NCBI GenBank assembly: GCA_951799445.1
Contig: OX637295.1
Span: 25,110,001 to 25,174,000, forward strand
Reading direction: 5' to 3'
DNA from: Pseudisothecium myosuroides
Lineage: Eukaryota; Streptophyta; Bryopsida; Hypnales; Lembophyllaceae
DNA: 64,000 nt
In this document: piece by piece, positions 1 to 11,020 of the stretch
Layout of the letters: each line of letters begins with the position of its first letter
Position numbering within the stretch: the stretch's first letter is position 1
Notes under the pieces: model-generated
Told to the model about the DNA's origin: nothing
Database searches by the model: none
What the model saw: only the letters and a program-made list of their open reading frames with translations
Made by a program: the position numbers and the translations under genes

Positions 1-2619
1 AAGAGGTACGAGATCCCACGTGTGATTTTTCCAAATTGCCTCCATTTCTTTTGGCATTGCTAATAGCCAGCCAGGGTTGTGTTGTGCTTGTTTGAAGGTA
101 AGGTTGGTGCAGTCAGGATCAGGTGGAGCGGGCTTGGCCGGAGCGGAGGTAATGCTGCTTATGTTGAAGTCATCGGTCAAAAGGCACAGGACGTAACCGT
201 CAAGACGGATGTTTTGCCTGCGGGGTTGTTGGGATCGTCGAGGAGGTGGGATGTTGGGAGCAGGTAATGGAGGCTCGAGCTTGGGCGGGGTGGCAGGAGT
301 GGGGTGAGCTGTGGGTGTCTGCGGTGACTAAGAGGGGATAGAAGAAGAAGACAGTTCAGGTAGTGGGAATGGGGAGGGTACAGGTGAGAGGATGGGAAGG
401 GGTGAGGACGGGAGACAAGAAGGCGAAGAGGTAGGACCAGGAGTCAAAAGTTTGTCTAGGTAGGAGTGATCTTGGAGAGGTTCTGTTGTCTCAGGGACGG
501 GAAGAGTGAAGGTAGTTTCGTCAAAACGTACGTCTCGATTGATTAGGATTTTGCGACTATGGGGATCATAGCAGCGGTATGCTTTATTCTGTTCATCGTA
601 TCCTAACAGAATGGTAGGGGTAGCTTTGAGATCAAATTTATGGCGCTTAGCATCAGGAATATGGCAATAGGCTAAACATCCAATAATGCGAAGATGACTC
701 AGATTGGGTTTGATACCCGTGAAGGCTTCCTCTGGCGTGAGAAGTTTTAGTGCCTTGGTGGGGCAATGGTTCTATATGTAGTTGATAGTTTTGGCAATCT
801 CATCCCAAAGGATTTTAGGGATGTTGGTGCCGATCACGACGCTGCGAATACCTTTGAGTAATGTTCTATTCTTGCGCTCGGCGACACCATTTTGGCAGGG
901 TGAATAACCCGCAGTGAGTTGTCGAGTGATACCATGAGCAACACAATAGATAGTGAAGTCAGTGGATAAATATTTGCCACAATGATCGCTCCGGAGGGTG
1001 CCAATCTTGGCTAAGGGAGTTTCTACAAGGCTGCGGAATTGTTTAAAGAATTCTAGGGTCTGGGATTTTTCAGATAAAAAATAAAGCCAAGTCTTTCTAG
1101 AGAAATCGTCTATGAAGGTGAGAATGTATCGACTACCATTGCGAGTGGGTGTGGGAAGGGGTCCGCATAAATCAGTGTAAATGAGCTGGAGAGACCTAGT
1201 AGTGTGAGAAGTCCTTTTCTTAGGAGCACAATCTCGGGGAAGCTTGCCCAGCATATAGGATGGACAAACGTGTTTGACAAGCGGAAGGGATGGGACACCA
1301 ATGATGAGTTGTTTGGACGTCATGTGATACAAACTTTGGTAATTTATGTGACCTATGCGCTTATGCCAGAGATGAATCTCGGTAGTGGAGGGCTTATAGG
1401 GAGGAGAAGGTATGGACGGTATGGGATCGGGGTTGGGGATACTGGTGGGTAATGATGAAGGAGTGATCAGAGAGACCAGAGCTTGTGCCAGGGATAACTG
1501 ATGCTGAATCAGGGTTTGGTAACGGTCTGGGGATGGGAGTTGCGGCTTGGGTAACTAAACTGAGGTGTCCTGGTTTGTTATCTATTCGATACAAGTTGTT
1601 ACTAGGATCTCGTATTCCTTGTAAAAATATACAATTTGGGCGATCTTTATCGTAAATAAGGCATCGTTGAGTTTCAAACATAACTCGGTAACCAATGTCA
1701 GTGAGCTTGCCTACGGAAAGAAGGTTTGTCTTGACACCTGGGACATAAAGAATAGGGCGGATAGCTTTTATTTCTCCGGAGAAATCCGTGATAAATACAC
1801 TACCTTGACCAGCTACTGGCATAGGCTGACCTCCTGCGATTCTAATGTTGGGCACGCGAGAGGGTGTCATGGCAATTACGAGCTTAGCATTTCCCGTGAC
1901 GTGTGAAGAGGCACCGGAGTCGAGGAACCAGTCCTCCTCAGTAGCTGGAGAAATAACGCATGCGTTTATGACTTCGCAGGCATTGATGCTTTCTTCTGGA
2001 GGCTCGGAGTCATCTTGGAAGGCATCTATACAGTCTTGGAGATGTTGAGGTGGGTCTTCGTCACCGTAGTCTTGAACTTTGGTGAGGTGTACATGTTGAG
2101 TTTGCTGTGTATGAGTATGGGTACAGTGACGCTGTAAATTGCTGAGCTGGAGCTGAAGATTTTTGATGTTGTCTTCGATTGTAGCTTGGGCACAATCTCG
2201 GGCGTAATGGCCAGGTTGGCCACATTGATGGCAATGCACTGCGTTGGTTTGAGAACCGTTACCTTTGACTTGTGGTGATGACGGCTGAACAGATGCTGGT
2301 TTGACTGGAGCAGTTCGGTTCTGAGTCGTGTACCCTCTGCCGCAATTTGATCGGCCACGTTGGAAAGTGTGACCTCCCCGTGGATATCCTCTGCCGGTTC
2401 TGACTAGGTTGATTTCCTCTGTTTCGTCACGCTGACGTTCTAACTTACGACCTAGTTCCTCTTGAAGGAAGAGTCCTTCCAGTTCTGGGAAGGTTGGGGT
2501 TCGTTCTCTGCCTTTCTGGATCTGACGAAAGGTGGACCAACTCTTGGGCAAACTATTAAGAGTAAGGTCGATAAGATCCTCATCTGGAACGAGGATACCT
2601 AAGTTTGCTAACTGGGTGA
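1..2619 (-). pseudogene. Ty1/copia gag-pol relic, larger part (gag end, protease, integrase, start of RT)
   Basis: Read on the minus strand this is a copia polyprotein. In the 1394-2551 ORF a CCHC knuckle (C107-x2-C110-x4-H115-x4-C120) is followed by the aspartic protease motif D211-S-G-A. The integrase (772-1332) keeps a TDLCGPL first-Asp block, an RSDHCGKY second-Asp block (normally RSDNGGEF) and QNGVAERKNRT with the catalytic Glu. Further downstream the GCLAY...KATPTILLGYDE linker and the RT entry (TFKQA...W..AM..EM.AI) run off the window edge. Damage: a frameshift between protease and integrase near 1395-1440, a TAG at about 774, and another stop near 328. The gag is interrupted at 2619 and resumes at 7438. 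The retrotransposon class is certain, and it is clearly not functional. Confidence 0.93.
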
Positions 2620-2959
2620 TGTGGGCGCTAGATTACCCACCCTTGATAATAGAGCGAACACCGACTAGGTTCTATGCCTTTATCCACATTTTTTAATATA
2701 TGGGGGTGATGTGAGCGCGGGCCACTGTGCCTTCCAAGCAATGGATCTTTTTTGCTAACGTTTCCTAAGTGTCGTGGATGGCAGCGAATAATTAGAATGC
2801 ATGTAGTAACTCACAAGGTAACTGCAATGCTCAGGGGTAATGGTAAAATTCTAACTCCCTAACTATCTATCCTATGTCGAGGGTAGACTGGGTAGTTGGC
2901 GTCATTTCTAACGTCCCTAACCACGTAAAAAGGGGAACCCCTATGTTCCTTCCATGAAC

Positions 2960-3960
2960 CTCTAAGACTACCGTGGGGTTTTAAGACTCCACCTAGAAGT
3001 TCTACTTCTAAAGACTAATTCTAAAGTTCAATTCTTACTCTAATTTTCAACCTCTAAATGAAACTCTAGATTTTTGCTCTTTTAACTTGGTTTTAAATAT
3101 TAACTACCGACTTTCGACTCTAGGTTTGTACTCCTAATTTGACTCTGAAATTTATCCTTGAAATTTAACTCTAGGTTTAACTTTTAACTCTAAGTTTTTA
3201 CTCCTCTATTTTATTCTAAATTTATCCTTCTAAATTTAACTCTACGGTTTTGACTTTTAACTCTAGGTTTTTACTTCTAAATCAACTTCAACTCCTAACT
3301 TCCAAGTTTTAACCTTCTAGGGTAATTCTAAGTTTCACTTTTAATTCTATGTTCTTATTTCTAAACTACTCTAAGATTTACCCTCTAAAGTTAACTCTAA
3401 CTTTTCACTTTTTACTGTAGATTTTTACTCCTAATTTAACTCTAGGTTTTTGACTTTTAACTCTAAATTTTTACTTCTAAAATTAATTCCCAATCCTAAA
3501 CTCCAGGTTTAACTCTACGTTTTCACTTTGACTCTAGATTTTTCTACTTCCAACTAACTCTAAAATTTAACTTCTACCTCTAAGTTTTAACTTCTACTTT
3601 TAGCTTTTCACTCTAACCTTTTACTCCCCAATTGACTCTAAAATTTAACCTTTAAATTCAATCTAAACTTTTGACTTTTGACTTTTGACTCCTACTTCCA
3701 AATTTAATCCTATCGTTTTAATCCTAGATTAACTCTAAATGTTACCCTCCTAAATTTAATTCCAACTTTTAACTCTAGGGTTTTGACTTCTAATTTTAAC
3801 TCTATTTCTAACTCAACAACCTACTTCCTAAGTGGATTCTACTTTTGACTTCTATTTCCTATTCTACTTTTTACCTCCCAAAGTTAACTCCAAATTTCAA
3901 CTTTTGAATTTTAACTTCCCTAATTAAAATCTTAATTTAACTCTAGGTTTTTAAACCGTT
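2960..3960 (+). repeat. Degenerate CT/TA-rich minisatellite inside solo LTR copy 1
   Basis: About 1 kb is built of variants of AACTCTAGGTTTTAACTTTT and TTTTTACTCCTAAATT. No clean period survives here. The matching zone of copy 2 (16603-16886) still has a 71-bp period. No coding potential. Confidence 0.7.
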
Positions 3961-5269
3961 ATTTGATCTTTAATTTTAATCCTAAATCCTCCTTCTAATC
4001 TAATCCTAATTTCCGTCCATTGTTCCTTGTGGATCAAATTTAATTAAAATTCCTTCGTTCTACCCCCTACTGCTTAATTTAGCCTAACGCGGTCAGTTTA
4101 CGGTCAAATCTTAATTATAAGATGTTTTTGGAAACCTCTATCACTAATCTATAACTTTTTGAATCTAAACTTCTAATTTGCACTAATCTCGGGTGCTAAT
4201 CACGCTCTAAGGGCTGATTAGGAAAATAAATGTTAATTAGGGAGAAACATCAAAGATTAAATCAAAAACTCATTTCTTCACTACCGGTGTCGGAAATAAC
4301 TTCATCCACGTCCACGTGTACATCCTCACGCTCCATGATAGTCTTTGGCTTTGTTTTGAATTTTTTCCGAGCTCACCGCTTATTGAGAAAATATTACAAT
4401 TTTTGATGATCTAAACTCCCTCTTTCCCTTCCTCCTTCTTTTTCTTTCTTCCCCTCTCTTCTACACTAGCACTATTCCACCTAAGCTTCTATGAGTCTTA
4501 CACTATGGTTTCAAACTACGAGAAGGGTTTAAATGTTCTTCCTACCCTCTTACGCAACCTTGCTTTGTGTCATCCTAATCCTCCTCCCAACGGTTGCAAG
4601 GAGTTCTTCTAGATTTCCTACCTAATCTCCTAGCTAGGCACTATTCATCGTCTCTCTCCTTTCCACTCCTATAACACATCCTTCTCCCTAATTTCCTTCC
4701 ATTGTGTGTAGGTGTGAGTGGTAATGCAGGTAGGATCGGATGTTTTTGTGCAGGTGGCGCGTGGAGTGGCAGCTTCTATTTCTCCCCCCCTTTCTCTTGT
4801 GTTAATGAAGTTCCAAGTTGAATTTTTTCCTCTCCCCAACTGGATTCCAAAATTTCAGACTTTAAAAGATCAAAAAATAAAAAAAAAAGGGTGGTTGGGG
4901 CCCCGCAGGGCATCGTCCTGTTTAGTTCTGGAAATCCAGAAATTTAGTTCAGTTAGCCAAGTTGACTAGCCCGATGGCTCATGTTCAGTTCAGTCAACAG
5001 ACTAGCCCGATGCTGATGTTCAGTTCAGTCAACAGACTGCCCGATGTATGCTGGCTGTATGGCTGGCTGTCGGCTGGTCTAGTATGCCGGTCCGGTATGG
5101 CTGGCTGTATGCTGGCCGGTATGCTGGCCCGGTATGTTGGCTGTATGCTGGCTATATGCTGGTCCGGGGTACTAGCTATCCTTCCCAAAAAATCCACACA
5201 ACCGGGTTTCTTTAGGGGAACCCACTAACACAACTTAAATTGGATTTTTAGTAAGGGGTTAGGGCTAGG

Positions 5270-5700
5270 ATCGAAGCTTCGCCGTCCGGGGAGTTAGGCC
5301 CCAAATTTTTAGAACGGTCACCTAAGCTAAGTGTTACGGGATGGTCACTCTCTTCCTAGAAACTCGTGACCAATCTTGGAAGCTAAACTCTGGACTTTTC
5401 CAAGAAGGTCTTGGAAACTAGACTTTGGAATCTAAGGCTATGGAGGTTCAAGGCTCCGCCGTAAAATTGTTTTTAACACCAACTTTAGGACTTGTAACAC
5501 TCCACGGGTTCAAAGCTCCGCCGTCTAAGACTATTTTAATACACACTATAGGACTTGACGTGGTCACTAGTTCAAAGCTTCGCCGCCGTGGGGGGGTTTC
5601 ACACAACAAGGGGAATATTAGAAGAAGGTAGAAAAGACAAACTTAAGGAACACACGTGACAAAGCCAAAGCTTCGCCGTCCCGAGGGGGGGTCCACACAA
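5270..5700 (+). repeat. Dispersed AAAGCTTCGCCG-type motif in LTR copy 1
   Basis: The motif (TTC)AAAGC(T/C)(T/C)CGCCGTC recurs near 5275, 5450, 5513, 5573 and 5668, usually followed by a G-rich tract and GTCCACACAACAAGGGG. It lies upstream of the TATA-like site, in presumed U3. The same motif forms a regular 96-bp tandem array in LTR copy 2. A regulatory role is inferred only from position and repetition. Confidence 0.6.
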
Positions 5701-6138
5701 CAAGGGGGAGATTAGAAGAGGATGAGAATACACAAGTGAGGAAAAACAACACGGTTAGGACACATAAAGACACACAACTTCACAAGGTAAAGGCCCCCCA
5801 AAGCGGCATTGCCAAAGTACGGTGGGGGTGACTTTAGGATTAGGACAAGACACCAAAAGACTCCTAAACTCACAAGTTAGATCACAAAGGAACTACAAGA
5901 GAGAACCGAGGACTCTTAACTCGTAACAAAGGTACAACAACGTATGAGAAGTACACAAGGCAAGATAGAAGGATCCCCTAAGGACCTTCAAAGCTTGAAA
6001 TCTAGCAACAATGGAGCCAAAAGTGCTCCGAAAACACCGTAGAGGTTTTTGGCTTCAAACGCCAAAATATCCAAAGCAAATTGAACCCACGGACCCAAAC
6101 AAAAGTGAGGGGGTGTTCTAGAGAGAGAAATGGGGCCC

Positions 6139-6147
6139 TTAAATAGG
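6139..6147 (+). promoter_or_regulatory. TATA-like box in LTR copy 1
   Basis: TTAAATAGG occurs at the same place as the better TTATATAGG of copy 2 (19573), within a block that is nearly identical in both copies. It suggests plus-strand transcription and one decayed base pair in this copy. Confidence 0.5.
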
Positions 6148-6558
6148 TTTCCAAGGGCTCACCCCTCTCTCTAGAGTTCTAAGGTAACCTTATCAACGGG
6201 GATTTTCATCCTCATCCTCAAAGATTTTCATCCTACATTCTAAATTTCTACTTCTACCATCTATGCTGGACCAACATCCTAACTTTTGGAGATTAGCTCC
6301 AATCGCTAAATGGATTGCGCCGTTGGATCCAGATCGCCGTGTTTAGTCCAAAATCCCCCTTACCCTCCGTATCGAAGCCAAAAACCCATCGTAGGCTAAT
6401 TTAGTTTAAAAACCAAATCGTGGTAAAATCCTAGATCTTGGGGGGTCTCCTATTTTGAGAAATGTGAATAGCCTAGGGTCTCCGGTAGGTGCAAGAGAGT
6501 TGGGAAGGACTTTTGGTTGACTTTGTTTTGCCATCGTATGGTCCCGGAATGCCGGTCA

Positions 6559-6581
6559 ACGTGGCGGGGACCCCGCCACGT
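6559..6581. promoter_or_regulatory. Perfect GC-rich palindrome with ACGTGG ends, LTR copy 1
   Basis: Eleven-base arms (ACGTGGCGGGG and its complement) surround a single A. The right arm runs into CCACGTGG, a G-box core of the kind bound by plant bZIP/bHLH factors. It is preserved exactly at 19990-20012 in the other copy. Confidence 0.6.
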
Positions 6582-7437
6582 GGTTAATTTCCGAGGAATC
6601 TCGCCGGTTCAGGTACTTGTCGCTATCAGAATGTCGTGAAACTTCACGGAGCGCATTATTAACATAAAACAAGCTAGTCTAATTTTTAGTGAGATTTTAT
6701 TGTAACCTGGGTAATTTTCATGAAATTCCCGTTGGAGGTTAGGAGGGTTGACCACCCGGAAAAAAGTTCTTTTGCAAGTCGGAAGATGCCGGGATTTTTC
6801 ATGTGACCTCTCAGGGAGTCGCATGAAAGACGTGCGGATGTGTTTCCGTACCTGGCACGATTGGTCAATGGAGATTAAAACTGGACATCTCCTCGAATTA
6901 GCAATGGTGCGGGAATCTTCTGCAGGTGGAAGAATCTTGGCGAACCGATTTCGCCGTTGGACTCCTGGCATAGGATTCATCCTAGAACACCATCCTTGGG
7001 CTGTAGATTCCTCCACGGGCCCGGTCTTGCGTGAGTGGCTCCTGCATGCTAACAATCGGGATTTTGGGAATTCGTCGATCTAATGGAGAATTCTAAATCT
7101 AACTCTAGGACCCGACTTAGTGGCCTCGCTGTGGATCCCTCGGACCGACCTAGCCATGAATCGCCACATTCATGGTGGGATTTAGCCCTTTTGGGGCTGT
7201 GTGACTCGAATCCTCTAAATCTAACCTTTTCGTTATTTCTATACTATTTTTAGGCAAGGTTTGGGGGATTTTAAGTAAAAAACACAAATCTAGACCAAAT
7301 ACTATAATGGGTATGACACAACCCTATTTCGGTTCTACACTCTTTTTATGGATTTTTCTATACTTTTATCAACTTTAAATTGCAAATTTCCAAAAAAATA
7401 ATTCTACGAGTTCCAAGTGACAAATTGGGAGCGCACA

Positions 7438-7610
7438 AGTGATAAGTAAATTAATGCTTTGAAGATGATTCCCTACACTTTTGCCCTCGCCCATTTTCAG
7501 AGAGTAAAACTACTCCTTAAGGGACAAGCGGCATGATGAACTACGGACATCACACATGTTCTTGAGCCTCTGCCAAATAGCATGGGGGTCCGTTGTCGTG
7601 GTGAGAGGGG
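7438..7610 (-). pseudogene. Ty1/copia gag relic, 5' fragment beyond the solo LTR
   Basis: Read on the minus strand this gives DPHAIWQRLKNMCDV..., then one TAG, then SLKMGEGKSVGNHLQSIN, which joins the gag part ending at 2619 in the same frame. This W-x-L/Y-S-L-K-M-x-EG-x-S layout is the usual copia gag (UBN2-type) pattern. Upstream of about 7610 the frame decays and no start codon can be defended. Confidence 0.75.
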
Positions 7611-9250
7611 TGCGCTTAGAGAACACGCGAAGTGTCTGGCTGCTAGTTGTAGAGTTTCGATGGTGATTCTTCTAACTTGTATCTTCTTTTTGTCTTCAAA
7701 GTCTTCAAAGTCTTCAAATTTGAATCTTCACTCGATCTTCACCCATTCTATCATGTGGTGGCTCTAAAGGGTCTGGGTAAGGGTGTGTAATAAGAAACAA
7801 GTTTTCGGACGGGTAAAACGGGACAACAGAACACGAGCTGTCGTCCGGATGATGGGCTCCTAAACTTCAAATTCACTGGTCAACTGGTCATTAATCCAGC
7901 CTCACCAATGAAAACGACATAAGATTCGACCATGTGGGTGATCAATCCCACTTCGTCGCCCACAACACAAAAAGAGGCTAGTTGGATACCCAAATAGCCT
8001 CCAACAAGTTTACAATGCAGAATTGAATGCAACGATCCTCCAAAGCTGGATTGGAATAACAATTAAAGACAACGGGCCTCCAAAGCTGGCCAGGAATGAC
8101 AAAGCCACAAGCCACAACACACGGATAGGTCCTCGGCATGTACGGTCCTTGAATCTTCAAACCTTCAAATCTTGGACTCTTCAAGTCTTCAAGTCTCTCA
8201 AAGAAATATAGAACGAAGTATGAAACTACAACCTAGTATGACTGCGTTCTTTGATCTACTCCCAAATATGACTCCAAGCTCCAAATGCTAAGTGCAATAG
8301 CAATTTGGAAAGCTAATAAGATAAACTAACACCCCTCAAAATCTCAATTTAAACTAAGTTACTGTTCAAAAGTTATGAACAACAAAAGTCTCAGCCTTCT
8401 CATTTGAAGGCAGCAGACCTCTCTTACTTCAAGACCCTACAACTCCTTCACTTTTTATTCAAATTTCAAGTTTAATAACTTTTTGGAAAGCTAAACTTAC
8501 AAACTAACTTCTCCTTAAATCTCAAAGAAAAATAAGGTACTGTCCAAGAGTTATGGCGAAGCAAAGTCTCAGCCTTCTCTTTCGAAAGGCAGCGGACCTC
8601 TTCTACTTCAAGAACCCACAATTTTCTCTAAACAACTTCAATTGCTTTGAATGATATGTCTCCAGAAAGTTAAAGAAAACTTCTTTAATACTTGAAAATC
8701 TCAAGAAGAAAAACAAAACCTACAAACTTTGGTGGCTGCTCGAATCTCTGCTCCTCTTTGTCGGGTGGCAGCAGACCTTCTTCCACTCACTCGTTTGTAA
8801 CTTTTTGCTCACAACTCCAAATCAAGCAAATGAAGTGTCTTTAGAAGCACAAAATCATAAGGAATAAACTCTCCAATTTTCATTTCAAAAACATTCTTTT
8901 AACAAAAGATATGGCCGATCAAAATCTTCAGCCTTTCTCTCCACACTCTTCTCTTCTCTCTCTCTCTCTCAAAAACCACACACTAAGATTCCTCCTCCCC
9001 TTTTTCCTCCCCATCTAAGGTGAGAGGTGGGGGCACTTCAGCCCATGCCTCTACCAAGGCCCACCTAAGATTCTAACCACTTCCCCATTCACACTCACTC
9101 CAACTGTAGTCTTTCTTAACTAAAATTCTAACTTCAATTTACTTCTAATAAATACAATCACTCACTGTGATTTCAATAAACACTCAAAACATAATCTAAG
9201 AACTAAAACTTAACAAATATCAACTAGAGGTAAAAAACAAAGCTCCAATC
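7611..9250. other. Non-coding, probably copia 5' leader/LTR remains plus repeats
   Basis: No gene is visible. There are short direct repeats of the CTTCAAAGT type at 7697-7725 and 8150-8200, and a longer degenerate tandem repeat at 8363-8950. No tRNA-Met-type primer site was found by eye. Confidence 0.5.
8363..8950. repeat. Degenerate ~180-bp tandem repeat, 3-4 units
   Basis: Units begin near 8363, 8541, 8721 and 8897. Each carries a core such as AGTCTCAGCCTTCTC followed by GGCAGC(A/G)GACCTC. The first two are clearly similar and the last two are weak. The period is about 178-180 bp, and the array does not code. Confidence 0.55.
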
Positions 9251-9327
9251 AAAGCTTTATTCCATTTGAAGAAACTTGAGAATACGTTTGACGGTAGCAG
9301 CAACATATTCTGCACGCTCAGCCTTTG

Positions 9328-9702
9328 TCAGAGGATTGACAGGCCCTTCCAACCATCGTTGGTGGCCACGACTACCCTCCACAGGCCGAACCATACAAAA
9401 TATTGGTCTTGGTTCTTGCCTTCATAACTCGCCTCGAACGTCACTTCACGAGTGCCTAGTTCAACACATCCCACTTGAAGTAAGATCACCAACGCTCGAG
9501 CATCAGCATCAAGATTACCGTGCCATCGCCGCTCCACACGAGGTTGTTTTGGTGGTCTGGACGGTCCGGTTTCATCTTGAGGACGCCTAATATCTCGCTG
9601 CAAAAGAGGTTGATCTGACAACTGTGATAGTGAAAGCTCAAACTCAGCGTCCGGTTGTGGCTCTTCATCTTGAGACTCAGAAAAAACCCTCCAATTCGAC
9701 AT
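9328..9702 (-). CDS. Hypothetical 124-residue protein
   Basis: The ORF starts at an ATG (9702) with a TATA-like box about 70 bp upstream (9771-9780). The N-terminal 55 residues are acidic and Gln/Pro-rich, followed by a basic PPKQPRVERR stretch. A compact, more hydrophobic C-terminal half follows (ALVILLQVGCVELGTREVTF ... YFVWFGLWRVVVATNDGW), which could be a small beta-rich fold. I do not recognise it. It lies about 460 bp outside the left end of the large DNA transposon, and it could be a fragment of another element or a first exon. The amino-acid pattern is less random than neighbouring ORFs, but the evidence is thin. Confidence 0.35.
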   Translation of the reverse strand: MSNWRVFSESQDEEPQPDAEFELSLSQLSDQPLLQRDIRRPQDETGPSRPPKQPRVERRWHGNLDADARALVILLQVGCVELGTREVTFEASYEGKNQDQYFVWFGLWRVVVATNDGWKGLSIL

Positions 9703-9770
9703 TTGAACTACAAAGTAGAAAACAAACTTACTAATAAGGTTGAATGAAGGTTTAAGGCAAACCCATCCAC

Positions 9771-9780
9771 CTATATACTT
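9771..9780 (-). promoter_or_regulatory. TATA-like box upstream of the 124-residue ORF
   Basis: AAGTATATAG on the minus strand, about 70 bp before the ATG at 9702. Confidence 0.4.
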
Positions 9781-10165
9781 CTATAGGATAACGTCACCTT
9801 TAAGCTTCTCAACCCATAGCGTCATTGTGAAGTTATTGAATAAAACATATAATAATATGTTTTTACAATATGTACTGATATACAACAGGACACCGTAAGA
9901 TGAATGGTGCTAAGAAGGATTGAGTCTCGTACCATGGAAATAATGAGTCGGCCGGCACGACAACGAAGTTCTGTCTCGCGCGCAGTATTGACTTCGGTCG
10001 CGACTAGAATCAATGTTGCGAATTGGTAAGCTCCTTGCGCTGCAGGAGTTGATGGTGTAGGTGCTTGATGTGTTGCAGCCGAGTCGGCAGCATCCACCAC
10101 GGCTTCTGCGGCGATTTGAGAAGTTGCGGTATTGTCTACAGTTACTGAGATCGGTGTTCGGGGAT

Positions 10166-10276
10166 TGCTATTTTGCGTGTGTAGAGATGCGAGCGTAGAG
10201 CGTAGAGCGTAGATTTGCGAGCGTAGAGCGCTAAGAGTTAGTTATTTTTTGGAATGCGGGCAATAAAGTAAAAGTT
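10166..10276 (+). repeat. Left terminal inverted repeat of the large transposon
   Basis: Contains several GAGCGTA units in tandem (10190-10240). It aligns with the reverse complement of 30374-30474 over its whole length with substitutions and small gaps. Confidence 0.75.
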
Positions 10277-10326
10277 ATAGAACATTTTAAGGGTGCATAC
10301 TCCAGGAATTTATAATAATGACGGAC

Positions 10327-10860
10327 CTATGACCGTGGGTTTAGGGGGCAAGAATATGGTGGAGAGGAATTTTAGGGTGTCAGTACACGTACCGTCAAGA
10401 AGTCAAAAGTCCGGGGTAACAGTCACAGGGTCCTATAACCGTGGTGATAAGGATTTAGGGTGTGAGAAGATATGATATCTGTGGTTCTCGATCGAAGCGA
10501 GAACAAGAGTAGAAGGGAAGTCGAGTGGGAATGAGGAGGTATTGTTTACGAAATTGCAAGAGTTAGGGAGAGTACATGATGGAGATTGGGCGCGGAGGAG
10601 TGAGGAAGAGTAGCTACCATGGTGGTAGAGGAACGGATTTCCTGGCAGTTTAGCTTATGTTTAGGGTTTACAACGCGTAGGCAAACAATTTAGGGTGCGG
10701 AGAGATGGTTGTTTCAGAGTTTAGGGTGATTCCGAAACACTTGAAAGATAGACGAAGTCGGCCTCGACAGCGGAAGTGGGTGTAGGGATTCAGAAAACCA
10801 AAAAGGCTTGGATATTAGACAGACGTTTAGGGTTTAGGTCATGCACTTACAGGACGAGTG
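10327..10860 (+). promoter_or_regulatory. Left subterminal region: CTATRACCGTGG and TTTAGGG motifs
   Basis: CTATGACCGTGG (10327) and CTATAACCGTGG (10433) are followed by at least eight TTAGGG/TTTAGGG units, near 10340, 10371, 10453, 10563, 10661, 10689, 10719 and 10826. There is no ORF of note. Such clustered subterminal motifs are the usual transposase-binding layout of cut-and-paste elements. That role is an inference here. Confidence 0.6.
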
Positions 10861-11020
10861 GGAAATATTGCAGGAACTTCTATAGGGTTTGATTATGGAG
10901 CAAGTAGACAGCAACAACTGCTGCGTGCACAAACTCTGGCGGTGGCCCTTCAAGTCTCACCGCCTTCTCTTTAAAGTAGGGGAGAGGATCACATTGCGAT
11001 AACAGGACTATTCATGCTCA

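Larger units (their letters stand above)
2620..7437 (+). mobile_element. Giant solo LTR, copy 1 (4.8 kb)
   Basis: The unit starts TGTGGGCGC and ends GCGCACA, so it has TG...CA ends with a short imperfect inverted repeat. It is flanked by near-identical 5-mers (ggtga before, agtga after). It is collinear with 16098-20868 from end to end, diverging mainly in a pyrimidine-rich repeat zone and in the middle. The interrupted copia gag continues in frame on both sides (...INLLI / TQLANLG...), so this is one insertion without an internal domain, i.e. a solo LTR. A TATA-like TTAAATAGG lies at 6139 on the plus strand, which gives about 3.5 kb of U3 and 1.3 kb of R-U5. No retroviral-type ORF lies inside. 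Confidence 0.85.

Noticed and set aside
6609..7083. Overlapping 148- and 111-codon ORFs on opposite strands, repeated at 20040-20514
   Set aside because: They are preserved only because the LTR 3' part is nearly identical in both copies. The few differences are not biased to silent sites, and the DNA lies in the presumed transcribed LTR end.
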